Shown: positions 16,969-25,601 of the stretch, one piece after another
How the letters are laid out: every line of letters begins with the position of its first letter
How positions within the stretch are numbered: the first letter of the stretch is position 1
Translations under genes and position numbers: made by a program
The notes under the pieces: model-generated
Seen by the model: only the letters and a program-made list of their open reading frames with translations
The model's database searches: none
What the model was told of the DNA's origin: nothing
Assembly (NCBI RefSeq): GCF_030929495.1
Contig: NZ_JAVFWN010000002.1
Span: 452,176-516,175, forward strand
Direction of reading: 5' to 3'
Source: Nocardioides sp. LHD-245
GTDB lineage: Bacteria > Actinomycetota > Actinomycetes > Propionibacteriales > Nocardioidaceae
DNA: 64,000 nt

Positions 16969-17568
16969 TCAGCGCCGGGGGACGGCGCGCACGACGCCCA
17001 GCGCGATGTCGACGTACCGCTTGGCCATGTCCTCGGGCGAGACGCCGCCGCCCTCGTGGTACCACCAGGCGATGGAGTAGCCCATGTTGATCACCGCGCG
17101 CGCCGCGTCGCGCGGGTAGGGAGTGGCGAAGACGCCCATCTCGACGCCGCGGACGATGACGTCGCGGAACATCCGCTCCTGCTCGTCACGGAGCCGGACG
17201 ACGACCGCGCGGCCGTCCTGCTCCAAGCTGCGCAGCTCCGAGGAGCCGATCAGCGCCTCGCGCTGACGCGAGGTGTGGAACAGGATCCAGGCGTGGACCA
17301 GCGCCTCGAGCTGGTCGGCGGGTTCCGAGCCGGCGTTGAGGAGCTCGGCCCTGGTGAGCGCGATGACGTCGTTCATCGTCGAGGTCATGATCTCCTGCAG
17401 GATCTCCTGCTTGGAGGGGAAGTAATGGTAGATCGAGGCCACTGTCATCGACGTGGCCCGGGCGATGTCGCGCATGGAGGTGCCGTGATAGCCGAGGACC
17501 GTGAAGTTGTCGATGGCGGCGTTGAGCACGCCTGCCCGTCCGCCGATCCTGGTCTGGGCGACCGCCAC
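16969..17568 (-). CDS. TetR-family transcriptional regulator
   Basis: A 199-residue repressor. The N-terminal helix-turn-helix spans about 30-50 (TSMRDIARATSMTVASIYHYF followed by SKQEIL), a typical TetR reading head; the C-terminal half is a divergent ligand-binding domain, probably sensing an acyl-CoA. The GTG at 17568 is chosen because homology begins there and AAAGG lies upstream; an in-frame start further up would reach into the neighbour's promoter. It sits between two promoters that carry near-identical palindromes (16895-16907 and 17698-17712), its likely targets. Confidence 0.85.
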   Translation of the reverse strand: MAVAQTRIGGRAGVLNAAIDNFTVLGYHGTSMRDIARATSMTVASIYHYFPSKQEILQEIMTSTMNDVIALTRAELLNAGSEPADQLEALVHAWILFHTSRQREALIGSSELRSLEQDGRAVVVRLRDEQERMFRDVIVRGVEMGVFATPYPRDAARAVINMGYSIAWWYHEGGGVSPEDMAKRYVDIALGVVRAVPRR

Positions 17569-17667
17569 TGCGCCACCGCGCCTTTCGCTCCGAACGTCCC
17601 GGGGGCCGTGCCCCGCGCCCGCCAGTGTGGCACGGCCGATGCCGCCCGACCGCACCCCCGGGCCGCC

Positions 17668-17684
17668 GGCCCAGCGGATGGAAC
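17668..17684. promoter_or_regulatory. IclR-type operator, site B (phosphatase gene)
   Basis: GGCCCAGCGGATGGAAC, right half perfect. The centre at 17676 is 38 bp before TAGCCT (17714-17719), which is 7 nt before the ATG at 17727. Confidence 0.6.
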
Positions 17685-17697
17685 CGGCCGCGACGAG

Positions 17698-17719
17698 CCG
17701 AACGATCGCTCAGTAGCCT
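17698..17719 (+). promoter_or_regulatory. TetR-type box plus leaderless -10 for the phosphatase gene
   Basis: CCGAACGATCGCTCA (17698-17712) directly precedes TAGCCT (17714-17719) and the ATG at 17727 follows after 7 nt. Binding here should block polymerase. Confidence 0.65.
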
Positions 17720-17726
17720 CCGCGCC

Positions 17727-18476
17727 ATGAGCTCGACGGCGACGACCGGACTGCCCGATCTGGCCAACCTCCGCGACGTGGGTGGGCTGCGTACCCACGA
17801 CGGCCGACGGACCCGCCAGGGGCGGCTGCTGCGCAGCGGGACGCCGTTCTATCTCGACGCCACCCAGTCGCGACATCTGGTCGACGGACTCGGCCTGCGG
17901 CTGCGGATCGACCTGCGCAGCCGTGGCGAGGTCGACGGCGCCACCAACTCCCATCTGGCCGCCGTGGAGCGCGAGGTGCTGCTCGCGCCGATCGGCGCCG
18001 GTGGGGCCGGGACCGTCCCGGCGACCGCCGCGGCAGAGCACACGATGATGGCGCACTACCTGCGCTACCTGGAGCACGCCGCCGACTCCTTCGCCCTGAT
18101 CGCCCGCGCCCTGGCCGACGCCGAGCGGCTGCCGGCACTGCTGCACTGCACCCTCGGCAAGGACCGGACCGGGACGGTGGTCGCCGTGCTGCTCTCGGCG
18201 GTCGGCGTCCTCGACGACGAGATCGTCGCGGACTACGCGCGCACCGAGGGCCAGAACGACGCCCTCCTGGACCGGCTGCGCAGGCTGCCGGAGTACCGGC
18301 GGCGACTCGAGCTGCTGCCGGCGGAGTCGTTGCGGGCCGTGCCCGAGTCGATGTCGCTCTTCCTCGCCGGCCTGCAGGACGGGTACGGCGGCGGGGCCGG
18401 GTACCTCCGCTCGGCCGGGGTCGGGGCCGATGTCCTGGACCGGCTGACCGGCGAGCTCGTGGAGGAGAGCCGATGA
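17727..18476 (+). CDS. Tyrosine-protein phosphatase (Y_phosphatase3, IphP/MptpB-like)
   Basis: A 249-residue phosphatase. The P-loop HCTLGKDRTG (140-149) has the nucleophile Cys141 and Arg147 of the C-x5-R signature; the N-terminal NLRDVGGLRT and GRLLRSG are typical of the bacterial/fungal family with broad phosphate-ester specificity. Its presence in a catabolic regulon is unusual. Since the cluster encodes three kinase-like phosphotransferases that may phosphorylate hydroxyacyl intermediates, a small-molecule phosphate role is possible. It is leaderless, with both an IclR-type and a TetR-type site in its promoter. Confidence 0.88.
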   Translation: MSSTATTGLPDLANLRDVGGLRTHDGRRTRQGRLLRSGTPFYLDATQSRHLVDGLGLRLRIDLRSRGEVDGATNSHLAAVEREVLLAPIGAGGAGTVPATAAAEHTMMAHYLRYLEHAADSFALIARALADAERLPALLHCTLGKDRTGTVVAVLLSAVGVLDDEIVADYARTEGQNDALLDRLRRLPEYRRRLELLPAESLRAVPESMSLFLAGLQDGYGGGAGYLRSAGVGADVLDRLTGELVEESR

Positions 18477-18895
18477 CGCCGATCCTGGACCACCACGCCG
18501 GCACCCGGTGTGCGGTTGGTGACGCTCTCGCGCCCCGACCGGCTCAACACGCTGCCGCAGCCGGTCGTCGCCGCCGGCCGGGCCCACGAGCTGATGCTCA
18601 CCGGACGGCGGGTCGACGCCGACTAGGCCGAGCGGATCGGCCTGGTGCTCGAGGTCGTTGACGGCGACCGGCTGGTCGAGGCGGCTCTCGCCAGGGCCGC
18701 CGAGATCATGGCGAACGGACCGGCCCAGGTCGAGCTGACCAAGGAGGGCATGTGGCTGGCGTTGGGGACGCCGTCGCGAGGACGATGATCGAGCTCGAGA
18801 ACCGTCAGCAGGTGATCACCGCCCTGACCGAGGACAGCGCCGAGGCGAAGCGCGCCTTCCTGGAGAAGCGCCCGCCGGTCTTCCGGCGCCGCTGA
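18473..18895 (+). pseudogene. Enoyl-CoA hydratase, decayed
   Basis: Fragments of one crotonase gene: VTLSRPDRLNTL (frame shifted near 18510), then after a large internal deletion AHELMLTGRRVDAD, an in-frame TAG (18624-18626) where Glu is expected, AERIGLVLEVVDGDRLVEAAL and IMANGPAQVELTKEGMW, and after another frameshift near 18755 MIELENRQQVITAL to FLEKRPPVFRRR. The catalytic middle is missing. It overlaps the phosphatase stop, so it was the second gene of that operon. Confidence 0.85.
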
Positions 18896-18908
18896 CTCCG
18901 GCCACGAG

Positions 18909-18925
18909 GTTCCGTCCGCCGGAAT
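18909..18925. promoter_or_regulatory. IclR-type operator, site C (dehydrogenase operon)
   Basis: GTTCCGTCCGCCGGAAT. The centre at 18917 is 38 bp before GAGCCT (18955-18960); +1 expected at A18968, 23 nt before the ATG. Confidence 0.65.
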
Positions 18926-18990
18926 CGGCGCGTGCGCGGGACGCACTGGCGCGGGAGCCTGCGTGCGACGCGAGCCGACAGAGGGAGCCG

Positions 18991-20145
18991 ATGAGACGAG
19001 AGCTGTACGACGCCGACCATGAGGCGTTCCGGAGCGTGGTGGCGGAGTTCGTCGAGCGCGAGGTGACACCCCACCTGGCGCGATGGGACGAGCAGCGTCT
19101 CATCGACCGGGAGACCTGGTTGGCCGCCGGCAGGCAGGGGATCCTCGGCCTCGCCGCCCCGGAGGAGTACGGCGGCGGAGGAGGCACCGACTACCGCTTC
19201 CGGGCCGTGCTCCTCGAGGAGCTCGCCAAGGTCCACGCCACGTCGCTGGCATCGAGCTTCTCGCTGCAGGACGACATCGCGATCCCCTACATCCGCGAGA
19301 TCGGCACGGACGAGCAGAAGCGGCGCTGGCTGCCCGCGATGGCGGCCGGCGAGCTCATCGGGGCGATCGCGATGACCGAGCCCGGCACCGGCAGCGACCT
19401 CAAGGGCATCCGCACCGCCGCCCGGCAGGTCCCGGGCGGCTGGGTCGTCAACGGCGCGAAGACGTTCATCACCAACGGCATCCAGAGCGACCTGGTCATC
19501 ACCGTGGCGCGCACCGACCCCGACGGCGGCGCGGCGGGCTTCAGCCTGCTCGTGGTCGAGCGGGACATGCCGGGCTTCAGCCGCGGACGCAAGCTCGACA
19601 AGGTCGGGCTGCACGCCCAGGACACCGCGGAGCTGGTCTACGAGGACGTCTTCGTCCCCGACGAGAACGTCCTGGGCCGGATCGGCGGCGGCTTCGGCCA
19701 GCTGCGGGAGATGCTGCCGCTCGAACGGCTCAGCATCGCCGTGCACGCACTCGCCGTCAGCGAGGCGATCCTCGCCGACACCATCGGCTACGTCCGCGAC
19801 CGGCACGCGTTCGGCCAGCGGCTCGCCGACTTCCAGAACACCCAGTTCGAGCTGGCCGAGATGCAGACCGAGGTCAGCATCGGCCGGGTCTTCGTCGACC
19901 GGGCGATCCTCGCCCTCAACGCGGGTGAGTTGACCGAGGTCGACGCCGCGATGGCCAAGTGGTGGGGCGCCGACCTGCAGAACCGCGTCGTCGACCGGTG
20001 CCTGCAACTGCACGGCGGCTACGGCTTCATGCTCGAGTACCCCGTCGGGCGCGCCTACCAGGACGCCCGGATCCAGCGGATCTTCGGCGGCGCCAACGAG
20101 ATCATGAAGCAGATCATCGGCCGCAGCATCGTCGGGCGCCCGTGA
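18991..20145 (+). CDS. Acyl-CoA dehydrogenase (LCAD/IVD type)
   Basis: A 384-residue flavoenzyme that introduces an alpha,beta double bond into an acyl-CoA. IGAIAMTEPGTGSDLKGI (about 124-141), NGAKTFITNG, LPLERL (about 242-247, the Glu used as base in long-chain and isovaleryl-CoA dehydrogenases) and the C-terminal QLHGGYGFM and FGGANEIMKQIIGR are all seen. AGAGGGAG precedes the ATG. It starts a three-gene operon with an SDR and a zinc alcohol dehydrogenase and has its own IclR-type operator. Confidence 0.92.
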   Translation: MRRELYDADHEAFRSVVAEFVEREVTPHLARWDEQRLIDRETWLAAGRQGILGLAAPEEYGGGGGTDYRFRAVLLEELAKVHATSLASSFSLQDDIAIPYIREIGTDEQKRRWLPAMAAGELIGAIAMTEPGTGSDLKGIRTAARQVPGGWVVNGAKTFITNGIQSDLVITVARTDPDGGAAGFSLLVVERDMPGFSRGRKLDKVGLHAQDTAELVYEDVFVPDENVLGRIGGGFGQLREMLPLERLSIAVHALAVSEAILADTIGYVRDRHAFGQRLADFQNTQFELAEMQTEVSIGRVFVDRAILALNAGELTEVDAAMAKWWGADLQNRVVDRCLQLHGGYGFMLEYPVGRAYQDARIQRIFGGANEIMKQIIGRSIVGRP

Positions 20146-20924
20146 CCGGGGCGGGTCCGCAGGCCCTCCCGGGCTCCCCCGACCTGTCCGGCCAGGTCGC
20201 CCTGGTGACCGGCGCGGCGACCGGCCTGGGCCGGCGCTTCGCGCTCACCCTGGCCGCCGCGGGGGCGACGGTCGCCGTCGCCGGGCGTCGCCCCGAGCCT
20301 CTCGAGGAGCTCGCCGCCCAGATCGCCGCGGCCGGCGGCGCCGCGGTCGTCACCCCCCTCGACGTGCGCGACGCGGGTGCGATCGAGACGTGCCTGGACA
20401 CCCTGGCGAGCGGTGCCGGGCTCCCGTCGATCCTGCTCAACAACGCCGGCATCCCGGACGCCCGGCGGGCACACCGGATGCCGCTCGAGCTGGTCGACGC
20501 GGTCCTGGAGACCAATCTGCGCGGCCCCTGGCTGCTGGCGACCGGGCTCGCGGCCCGGCTCATCGCCGCGGACCGGGGCGGCCGGATCGTGAACATCTCC
20601 TCGATGTCGGCCTACCACTACGCGGGGGAGGGCGCGGCCCTCTACGCGGTCACGAAGGCGGCCGTGGCCCGGATGACCGAGGTGCTGGCGGTCGAGTGGG
20701 CGGCCCGCGGCATCAACGTCAACGCCATCGCACCGGGCGCCTTCGCCTCGGAGATGATGGAGGGGATGCTGGAGCGGATGGGCGACATCACCCAGGGCTT
20801 CCCCCGTCGCCGGCTCGGCGACCCCGCCCGGCTCGACAGCACCCTGCTCTACCTGGTCTCCCCCGCCTCGGACCACGTCACGGGCACGGTCGTCAAGGTC
20901 GACGACGGGCAGTACCACCGATGA
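20142..20924 (+). CDS. SDR-family oxidoreductase
   Basis: A 260-residue short-chain dehydrogenase. TGAATGLG cofactor loop (about 23-30), NNAG, Ser with YAVTKAA (Y-x-x-x-K) and the C-terminal VKVDDGQY are present. The probable substrate is a beta-hydroxyacyl-CoA or cyclic alcohol formed after the dehydrogenase upstream. Its GTG start overlaps the dehydrogenase stop (GTGA), and its stop overlaps the next start (ATGA), so the three genes are translationally coupled. Confidence 0.9.
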   Translation: MTGAGPQALPGSPDLSGQVALVTGAATGLGRRFALTLAAAGATVAVAGRRPEPLEELAAQIAAAGGAAVVTPLDVRDAGAIETCLDTLASGAGLPSILLNNAGIPDARRAHRMPLELVDAVLETNLRGPWLLATGLAARLIAADRGGRIVNISSMSAYHYAGEGAALYAVTKAAVARMTEVLAVEWAARGINVNAIAPGAFASEMMEGMLERMGDITQGFPRRRLGDPARLDSTLLYLVSPASDHVTGTVVKVDDGQYHR

Positions 20925-21997
20925 GCGCCCCCTCGACCGCCTCGTCCGCCAGCGGCACGATGATGCGCGCCGTCCGGCTCTCCGAGCACGGACGGGACCC
21001 GGTGCTGGCCCGGGTGCCGGTGCCGCCGGTCGGCCGGGGCGACGTCCGGGTCGCCATGCGGGCCTGCGGCATCTGCGGCTCGGACCTGCACATCATCGAG
21101 GGCTCCACGGTGCCCGCGCACCTGCCCATCACGCTGGGCCACGAGGCGTCGGGCGTCGTGGAGGCGGTCGGCGGCGACGTCGCCCACATCGCCGTCGGCA
21201 CCCGGGTCGCGGTGAACCCGATGCTCAGCTGCGGCGCCTGCCGGCAGTGCCGCACCGGCCGCGCGAACCTCTGCCCCCGCGTCCGGGTCATCGGCCTGCA
21301 ACGCGACGGCGCCCATGCCGACCTCGTGGTGGTGCCGGCGACGAACGTGATCCCGCTGCCGGACTCGGTCGACTTCGCGCTGGGCGCGATCGTCGCCGAC
21401 GCCATCGCGACGCCGTGGCGGGCGATCGCCCGGGCGCGCGTGCAGCCCGGCGACGTCGCCGTGGTCTACGGCCTCGGCGGGCTCGGCCTGCACGCGGCGA
21501 TGCTGCTGCGCCAGGTCCTGGGAGTCCGGGTCATCGGCGTGGACGCCGGCGACGCCGCTCTCGAGCGAGCCGCGTCCTACGGCATCGACGAGGTCGTCGA
21601 CGCCCGCGCCGGGCGGCCGGCGACGGAGATCCACGCGCTCACCGACGGCGGCGCCGACGTCTCCTTCGAGTTCGTCGGCGCACTCGGCGTCGTCGAGCAG
21701 GCGGTCCGCTCCCTGGCCTACGGCGGACGCTGTGTGGTGGTCGGCGTCGGGCCGGACCGGCTCGGGCTCTCGCTGCGCCAGGAGACCCTGGTCGCGCGCG
21801 GACAGTCGATCATCGGCTCCCACGGCTACGTGTCCGACGACATCCGCGAGCTGCTCGACCTGCTCGACAGCGGCCGGGTCGCCGTGCACGACACCGTCAG
21901 CCACCGGTTCCCCCTGACGTCGTACGCCGAGGGCCTGGCCGCACTGCGCGACCGCACCAGCGGTGCCGTCCGCGTCGTCATCGAGAACGACGGCTGA
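20921..21997 (+). CDS. Zinc-dependent alcohol dehydrogenase (MDR family)
   Basis: A 358-residue medium-chain dehydrogenase. Catalytic zinc ligands in ACGICGSD and GHEASG (His-Glu pair), the structural zinc set CGACRQCRTGRANLC, and the NAD loop GLGGLG (about 186-191) are complete. Relatives oxidise secondary alcohols, among them 6-hydroxycyclohexene-carboxyl-CoA in some anaerobes, but the substrate here is unknown. The first 15 residues are a loose extension. It ends the operon, with 25 bp to the convergent dehydrogenase. Confidence 0.9.
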   Translation: MSAPSTASSASGTMMRAVRLSEHGRDPVLARVPVPPVGRGDVRVAMRACGICGSDLHIIEGSTVPAHLPITLGHEASGVVEAVGGDVAHIAVGTRVAVNPMLSCGACRQCRTGRANLCPRVRVIGLQRDGAHADLVVVPATNVIPLPDSVDFALGAIVADAIATPWRAIARARVQPGDVAVVYGLGGLGLHAAMLLRQVLGVRVIGVDAGDAALERAASYGIDEVVDARAGRPATEIHALTDGGADVSFEFVGALGVVEQAVRSLAYGGRCVVVGVGPDRLGLSLRQETLVARGQSIIGSHGYVSDDIRELLDLLDSGRVAVHDTVSHRFPLTSYAEGLAALRDRTSGAVRVVIENDG

Positions 21998-22022
21998 CGC
22001 GGACCCGGCACCGCGGCGACGC

Positions 22023-23309
22023 TCAGTGGGCGCGGTCGGCCCAGACCGCGCCGTACCTGGCCCGGGCGCGGTCCAGCCGCTGGTGGCGGACGTAGGCGGG
22101 GAACGGCGCGTCGTTCGCCTTGTGCTCCTTGAGCACCTCCCGGGCCACGACCATCTTGTGGACCTCCGTGGGGCCGTCGGCGAGGCCGACGTGGAAGGAG
22201 TTGACGACCCACTCGGCGAACGGCACCTCGTGGCTCAGCCCCAGCGATCCGTGCAGGTGCAGCGCGGTGGCGGCGATGTCGTGCAGCACCTTGGGCATCA
22301 CGGACTTCACCGCCGAGACGTTCTTGCGGATCGTCTTCCAGTCGTGGCCCTGGTCGGCCAGCCAGGCCGTCTCGAGCACGAGCAGCCGGAACTGGCGCAA
22401 CTGCACCCAGCCGTCGGCGATCTTCTCCTGGACCATCTGCTTGTCGGCCAGCAGCTCTCCCTTGGTGGTCCTCGACAGCACCCGCTCGCAGGTCATCTCG
22501 AAGGCCCGGGTCGCCTGGGCCAGGGTCCGCATGGCGTGGTGGAGCCGGCCGCCGCCCAGGCGGGTCTGGGCGATCGCGAACGCCGCTCCGCGCTCGCCGA
22601 GCATGGCGGAGGCCGGCACCCGGACGTCGGTGAGCCGCAGGTGGGCGTGGGTGTCCTCCGGCTCGCCGTAGAAGCCGTAGTTGCGCACGATCTCGATGCC
22701 CGAGGTGTCGGTGTCGACGATGAACATCGAGGCCCGCTGGTAGGGGTTCTCCGCGTCGGGGTCGGTGACGACCATCATGATGTAGAAGGCCGCCGACTCC
22801 GCCTCGGAGGCGAACCACTTCTCGCCGTTGATGACCCAGACGTCACCGTCGAGGACGGCCGAGGTCCGGAACAGGAGCGGGTCGGCACCGCCCTGCGGCT
22901 CGGTCATCGAGAAGCACGAGGTGATCTCGTTGGCCAGGAGCGGCTCGAGATAGCGGACCTTCTGCTCCGGGGTGGCGAAGTGCGCGAGGATCTCGGAGTT
23001 GCCGGTGTCGGGGGCCTGGGCGCCGAAGACGATCGGGCCGAACCGGGACATCCCGAATTTCTCGTTCATCAGTGCCAGCTTGAGCTGACCGTAGCCCTTG
23101 CCGCCCAGGTCGGGGCCGAGGTGGCAGGCCCACAGGCCGCGCTCCTTGACCTCGGCCTGCAGCGGGCGGACCAGTCGCTCGAACTCGGGGTCGTGCACAT
23201 TCCACTGGCTGCCCAGCACGTCGTCCAGCGGCTGCACCTCCTCCCGCACGAAGGTGTCGATCCAGTCCAGCTCGCGCTGGAAGTCGGGGTCGGTCTCGAA
23301 GCTCCACAC
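22023..23309 (-). CDS. Acyl-CoA dehydrogenase, ACAD10/11 (LvaC)-like
   Basis: A 428-residue flavoenzyme. QAPDTGNSEIL, FSMTEPQGGADPLLF, NGEKWFASEA and the C-terminal LADGPTEVHKMV (Asp in the position of the classical catalytic Glu) place it with the ACAD10/11 group. Directly upstream in the operon lies a kinase-like phosphotransferase (23366); the same pairing, fused in human ACAD10/11 and separate in the Pseudomonas levulinate genes lvaA and lvaC, removes a 4-hydroxyl by phosphorylation and elimination. GTG at 23309 has AAGGA upstream. Last gene of a five-gene operon. Confidence 0.88.
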   Translation of the reverse strand: MWSFETDPDFQRELDWIDTFVREEVQPLDDVLGSQWNVHDPEFERLVRPLQAEVKERGLWACHLGPDLGGKGYGQLKLALMNEKFGMSRFGPIVFGAQAPDTGNSEILAHFATPEQKVRYLEPLLANEITSCFSMTEPQGGADPLLFRTSAVLDGDVWVINGEKWFASEAESAAFYIMMVVTDPDAENPYQRASMFIVDTDTSGIEIVRNYGFYGEPEDTHAHLRLTDVRVPASAMLGERGAAFAIAQTRLGGGRLHHAMRTLAQATRAFEMTCERVLSRTTKGELLADKQMVQEKIADGWVQLRQFRLLVLETAWLADQGHDWKTIRKNVSAVKSVMPKVLHDIAATALHLHGSLGLSHEVPFAEWVVNSFHVGLADGPTEVHKMVVAREVLKEHKANDAPFPAYVRHQRLDRARARYGAVWADRAH

Positions 23310-23365
23310 AGTCGGTCGTCCTTGTCTGTCTCGGGTCGTTCTCGATGTCCTTGCTCGCCGGCGCC

Positions 23366-24445
23366 TCAGCCGACCCCGCGCAGCGCGGCGTCGGAGGCAC
23401 GGGAGCAGCGGTCCAGCGCTCGCTCCAGGAGCGGCGCGACCATGTCGCCGATGTCGTCGAAGCCGTCGCCGAGGGTGTCGCCCCGCAGGTGCCGAGCGTG
23501 GATCTGCTCCAGCACGACGGCGATCTTGACGTCGGCGAAGACGACGTACCAGTCCAGGTCGTCGACGCCGATCCCCCGCTGCCGCGCGTAGGACTCGACG
23601 ATCTCGTCCGCGGTCGGGAAGCCGGGATGGGCGGTGGCGCCGGCGGTGATCGGGTTGAAGGGCCTGCCGACCTCGTCCCAGAAGCTGACCAGCAGGCCGA
23701 GGTCGGACAGCGTGTCGCCCAGCGTGGAGAGCTCCCAGTCCAGGACGCCCACCACGCGGGCGGGGTCGTCCAGCCCCACCATCACGTTGTCGACCTTGTA
23801 GTCGCCGTGCACGATGCCGGGGAACCTGGAGACCGGCATCGTCGCGGCCAGCCGCTCCACGAGCACACCGACCTCGGGGCGCTCGGAGGTCTTGACCGCC
23901 TCCCACTGCCGTGCCCAGCGGGCGAGCTGACGCTGCAGGTAGCCGTCGGGACGGCCCCAGCCCTGCAGCCCGACCTGGGCCGGGTCCACGTCGTGCAGGG
24001 CGACGAGGGTGTCGACCAGCGCGCCGGCCAGCGCGGCACGGTCGGTCTCGGCGAGGACGGCGGTGTCCTCCCGGGTCCGGAAGGTGCGCCCCTCGAGCCG
24101 GTCCATGACGTAGAAGGGCGCCCCGAGCACGGCGGGGTCCTCGCAGTGGGCCACCACGTGCGGCACGGGCACGGGCGTGCCGGCGAGCGCCGTCACGACG
24201 CGGACCTCGCGGGCCATGTCGTGGGCCGACTGGAGCACGTGGCCGTGCGGCGGCCGGCGCAGGATCCACTCGCGGGAGCCGTCGGAGAGCGCGTACGTCG
24301 GGTTCGACCGCCCGCCGACCAGCAGGCTGGAGCGCAGCTCGCCGGCCAGCTCCACTCCGGCCGCGGCCAGGTAGCCGGCCAGCGCCGCCCCGTCGAGTGC
24401 GCCCTCCGGGGCGATGGGCCCCTCGGACGTGTCAGACGATGCCAT
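23366..24445 (-). CDS. Phosphotransferase family protein, ACAD10/11-kinase-domain (LvaA)-like
   Basis: A 359-residue APH-fold kinase. LLVGGRSNPTYAL, WILRRPPHG and YVMDRLEGRTF in the N-lobe and the catalytic VHGDYKVDNVM with LDWELSTLGD (the Brenner-type HGD..N..D motifs) are intact. Relatives phosphorylate the 4-hydroxyl of hydroxyacyl-CoA using ATP. The start is uncertain: ATG 24445 overlaps the previous gene by 14 bp, and ATG 24463 by 32 bp. The position between a second phosphotransferase and an ACAD10/11-like dehydrogenase supports the hydroxyacyl-CoA role. Confidence 0.85.
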   Translation of the reverse strand: MASSDTSEGPIAPEGALDGAALAGYLAAAGVELAGELRSSLLVGGRSNPTYALSDGSREWILRRPPHGHVLQSAHDMAREVRVVTALAGTPVPVPHVVAHCEDPAVLGAPFYVMDRLEGRTFRTREDTAVLAETDRAALAGALVDTLVALHDVDPAQVGLQGWGRPDGYLQRQLARWARQWEAVKTSERPEVGVLVERLAATMPVSRFPGIVHGDYKVDNVMVGLDDPARVVGVLDWELSTLGDTLSDLGLLVSFWDEVGRPFNPITAGATAHPGFPTADEIVESYARQRGIGVDDLDWYVVFADVKIAVVLEQIHARHLRGDTLGDGFDDIGDMVAPLLERALDRCSRASDAALRGVG

Positions 24446-25493
24446 GGACACGCATGCCTCCATCGGTTCGGTCGCTCACGGCGCACAGCTCGAGGCCGCG
24501 CTCCAGCAGATGCGGTACACCCAGGCCCATGAGGTCGCTCACGGGATCCACGCGCCGCCCGCTGCGGTGCAGGTACAGGTTGTGGGCGGCGATCACGCCG
24601 TAGCGATAGCAGGCGAGCGCCTCGTACCAGTCGAAGGCCGGCAGCGCCCGGCCGGTGGCGGCCTCGTAGCGCGCACGCAGCCGGGCGGGGTCGTCCCGCA
24701 CCAGCATGGCCTCGCGCCGGGCGGCGTACCAGCACGACGCGTCGACCATCATCGCCAGCCAGCCGATGTCCAGGCCCACGGCGCCGATACCGGCGATCTC
24801 CCAGTCGATGACGGCGCTGAGCCGCCCGTCCGCCCGGTACAGGATGTTGTGGGTCTGGTAGTCGCCGTGGAAGACGCCGACCCGGTGGTCGCCGGGGTCG
24901 CTCGCCAGCAGCTCGGCGCGGAGACCGCGCGCCAGATCGGCCCACTCCTCGGGCATCCTGGCGAGCAGCGGCGTCCAGTAGTCGACCTCCTCCACGATCG
25001 ACCGGGCCACGCCCCAGCTCGCGAGTGGGGCCGGATCGACGGCGTGGATCGCCGCGAGGACGTCCACCGCCTGGTCGAGGTAGGGGGTCACATCGCCACC
25101 GACCGGACCGATGCCCGCGTCCGGATCGGTCATGTGCAGTGGCAGCGCGTCGAGCCGGCGCTGGACCATCGCGTCGGTGCCGAACCAGGCCTCGTCGCCG
25201 CTGGACCACACCACCGGGGCGGTGGGCACGCCGGCGGCGGCGAGCGCGGCCAGCAGCGGCACCTGCCGCAGCACGTCGGTGTTGCCGCGGCGACGCACCC
25301 CCGGCGGCGCCAGCCGGATGACCAGGGGCTCGATCGGCGCGCCGTCGGGGCGGTGCAGGTCGAAGCCGAAGCTCAACCCCGCGTTGCCCGGCATCGGCGC
25401 CAGGCCCGCCACCGTGCTGCCGGCTCCGCCGATCTCGACCGCCCACCGGTCGAGGTCGACGACGAAGCGGGCATGGTCGAGTGACATGGCCAC
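24432..25493 (-). CDS. Phosphotransferase family protein (APH fold)
   Basis: A 353-residue kinase-like protein, distinct from its neighbour. The catalytic loop GVFHGDYQTHNILY and VIDWEIAGIG give the Asp-Asn and metal-binding Asp of APH enzymes. A GTG at 25493 is preferred since GGGAGG lies about 7 nt upstream; ATG 25487 is two codons in. The substrate is unknown; in this setting a hydroxy acid or its CoA ester is more likely than an antibiotic. Confidence 0.8.
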   Translation of the reverse strand: MAMSLDHARFVVDLDRWAVEIGGAGSTVAGLAPMPGNAGLSFGFDLHRPDGAPIEPLVIRLAPPGVRRRGNTDVLRQVPLLAALAAAGVPTAPVVWSSGDEAWFGTDAMVQRRLDALPLHMTDPDAGIGPVGGDVTPYLDQAVDVLAAIHAVDPAPLASWGVARSIVEEVDYWTPLLARMPEEWADLARGLRAELLASDPGDHRVGVFHGDYQTHNILYRADGRLSAVIDWEIAGIGAVGLDIGWLAMMVDASCWYAARREAMLVRDDPARLRARYEAATGRALPAFDWYEALACYRYGVIAAHNLYLHRSGRRVDPVSDLMGLGVPHLLERGLELCAVSDRTDGGMRVHGIV

Positions 25494-25601
25494 GTAGGTC
25501 CTCCCACCGGGATCCGCGTCAGCCCTGTCGCTGCCCGCGCCCCGCAAGGACACACCGGCGGAGCGGAGCCGACAACGCGGAGTACCAGCCGACGGAACCG
25601 G

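Noticed and set aside
24432..25493. Aminoglycoside-resistance gene
   Set aside because: The APH fold is shared by many kinases; the operon context with acyl-CoA enzymes and the IclR-type operator speak for a catabolic role.
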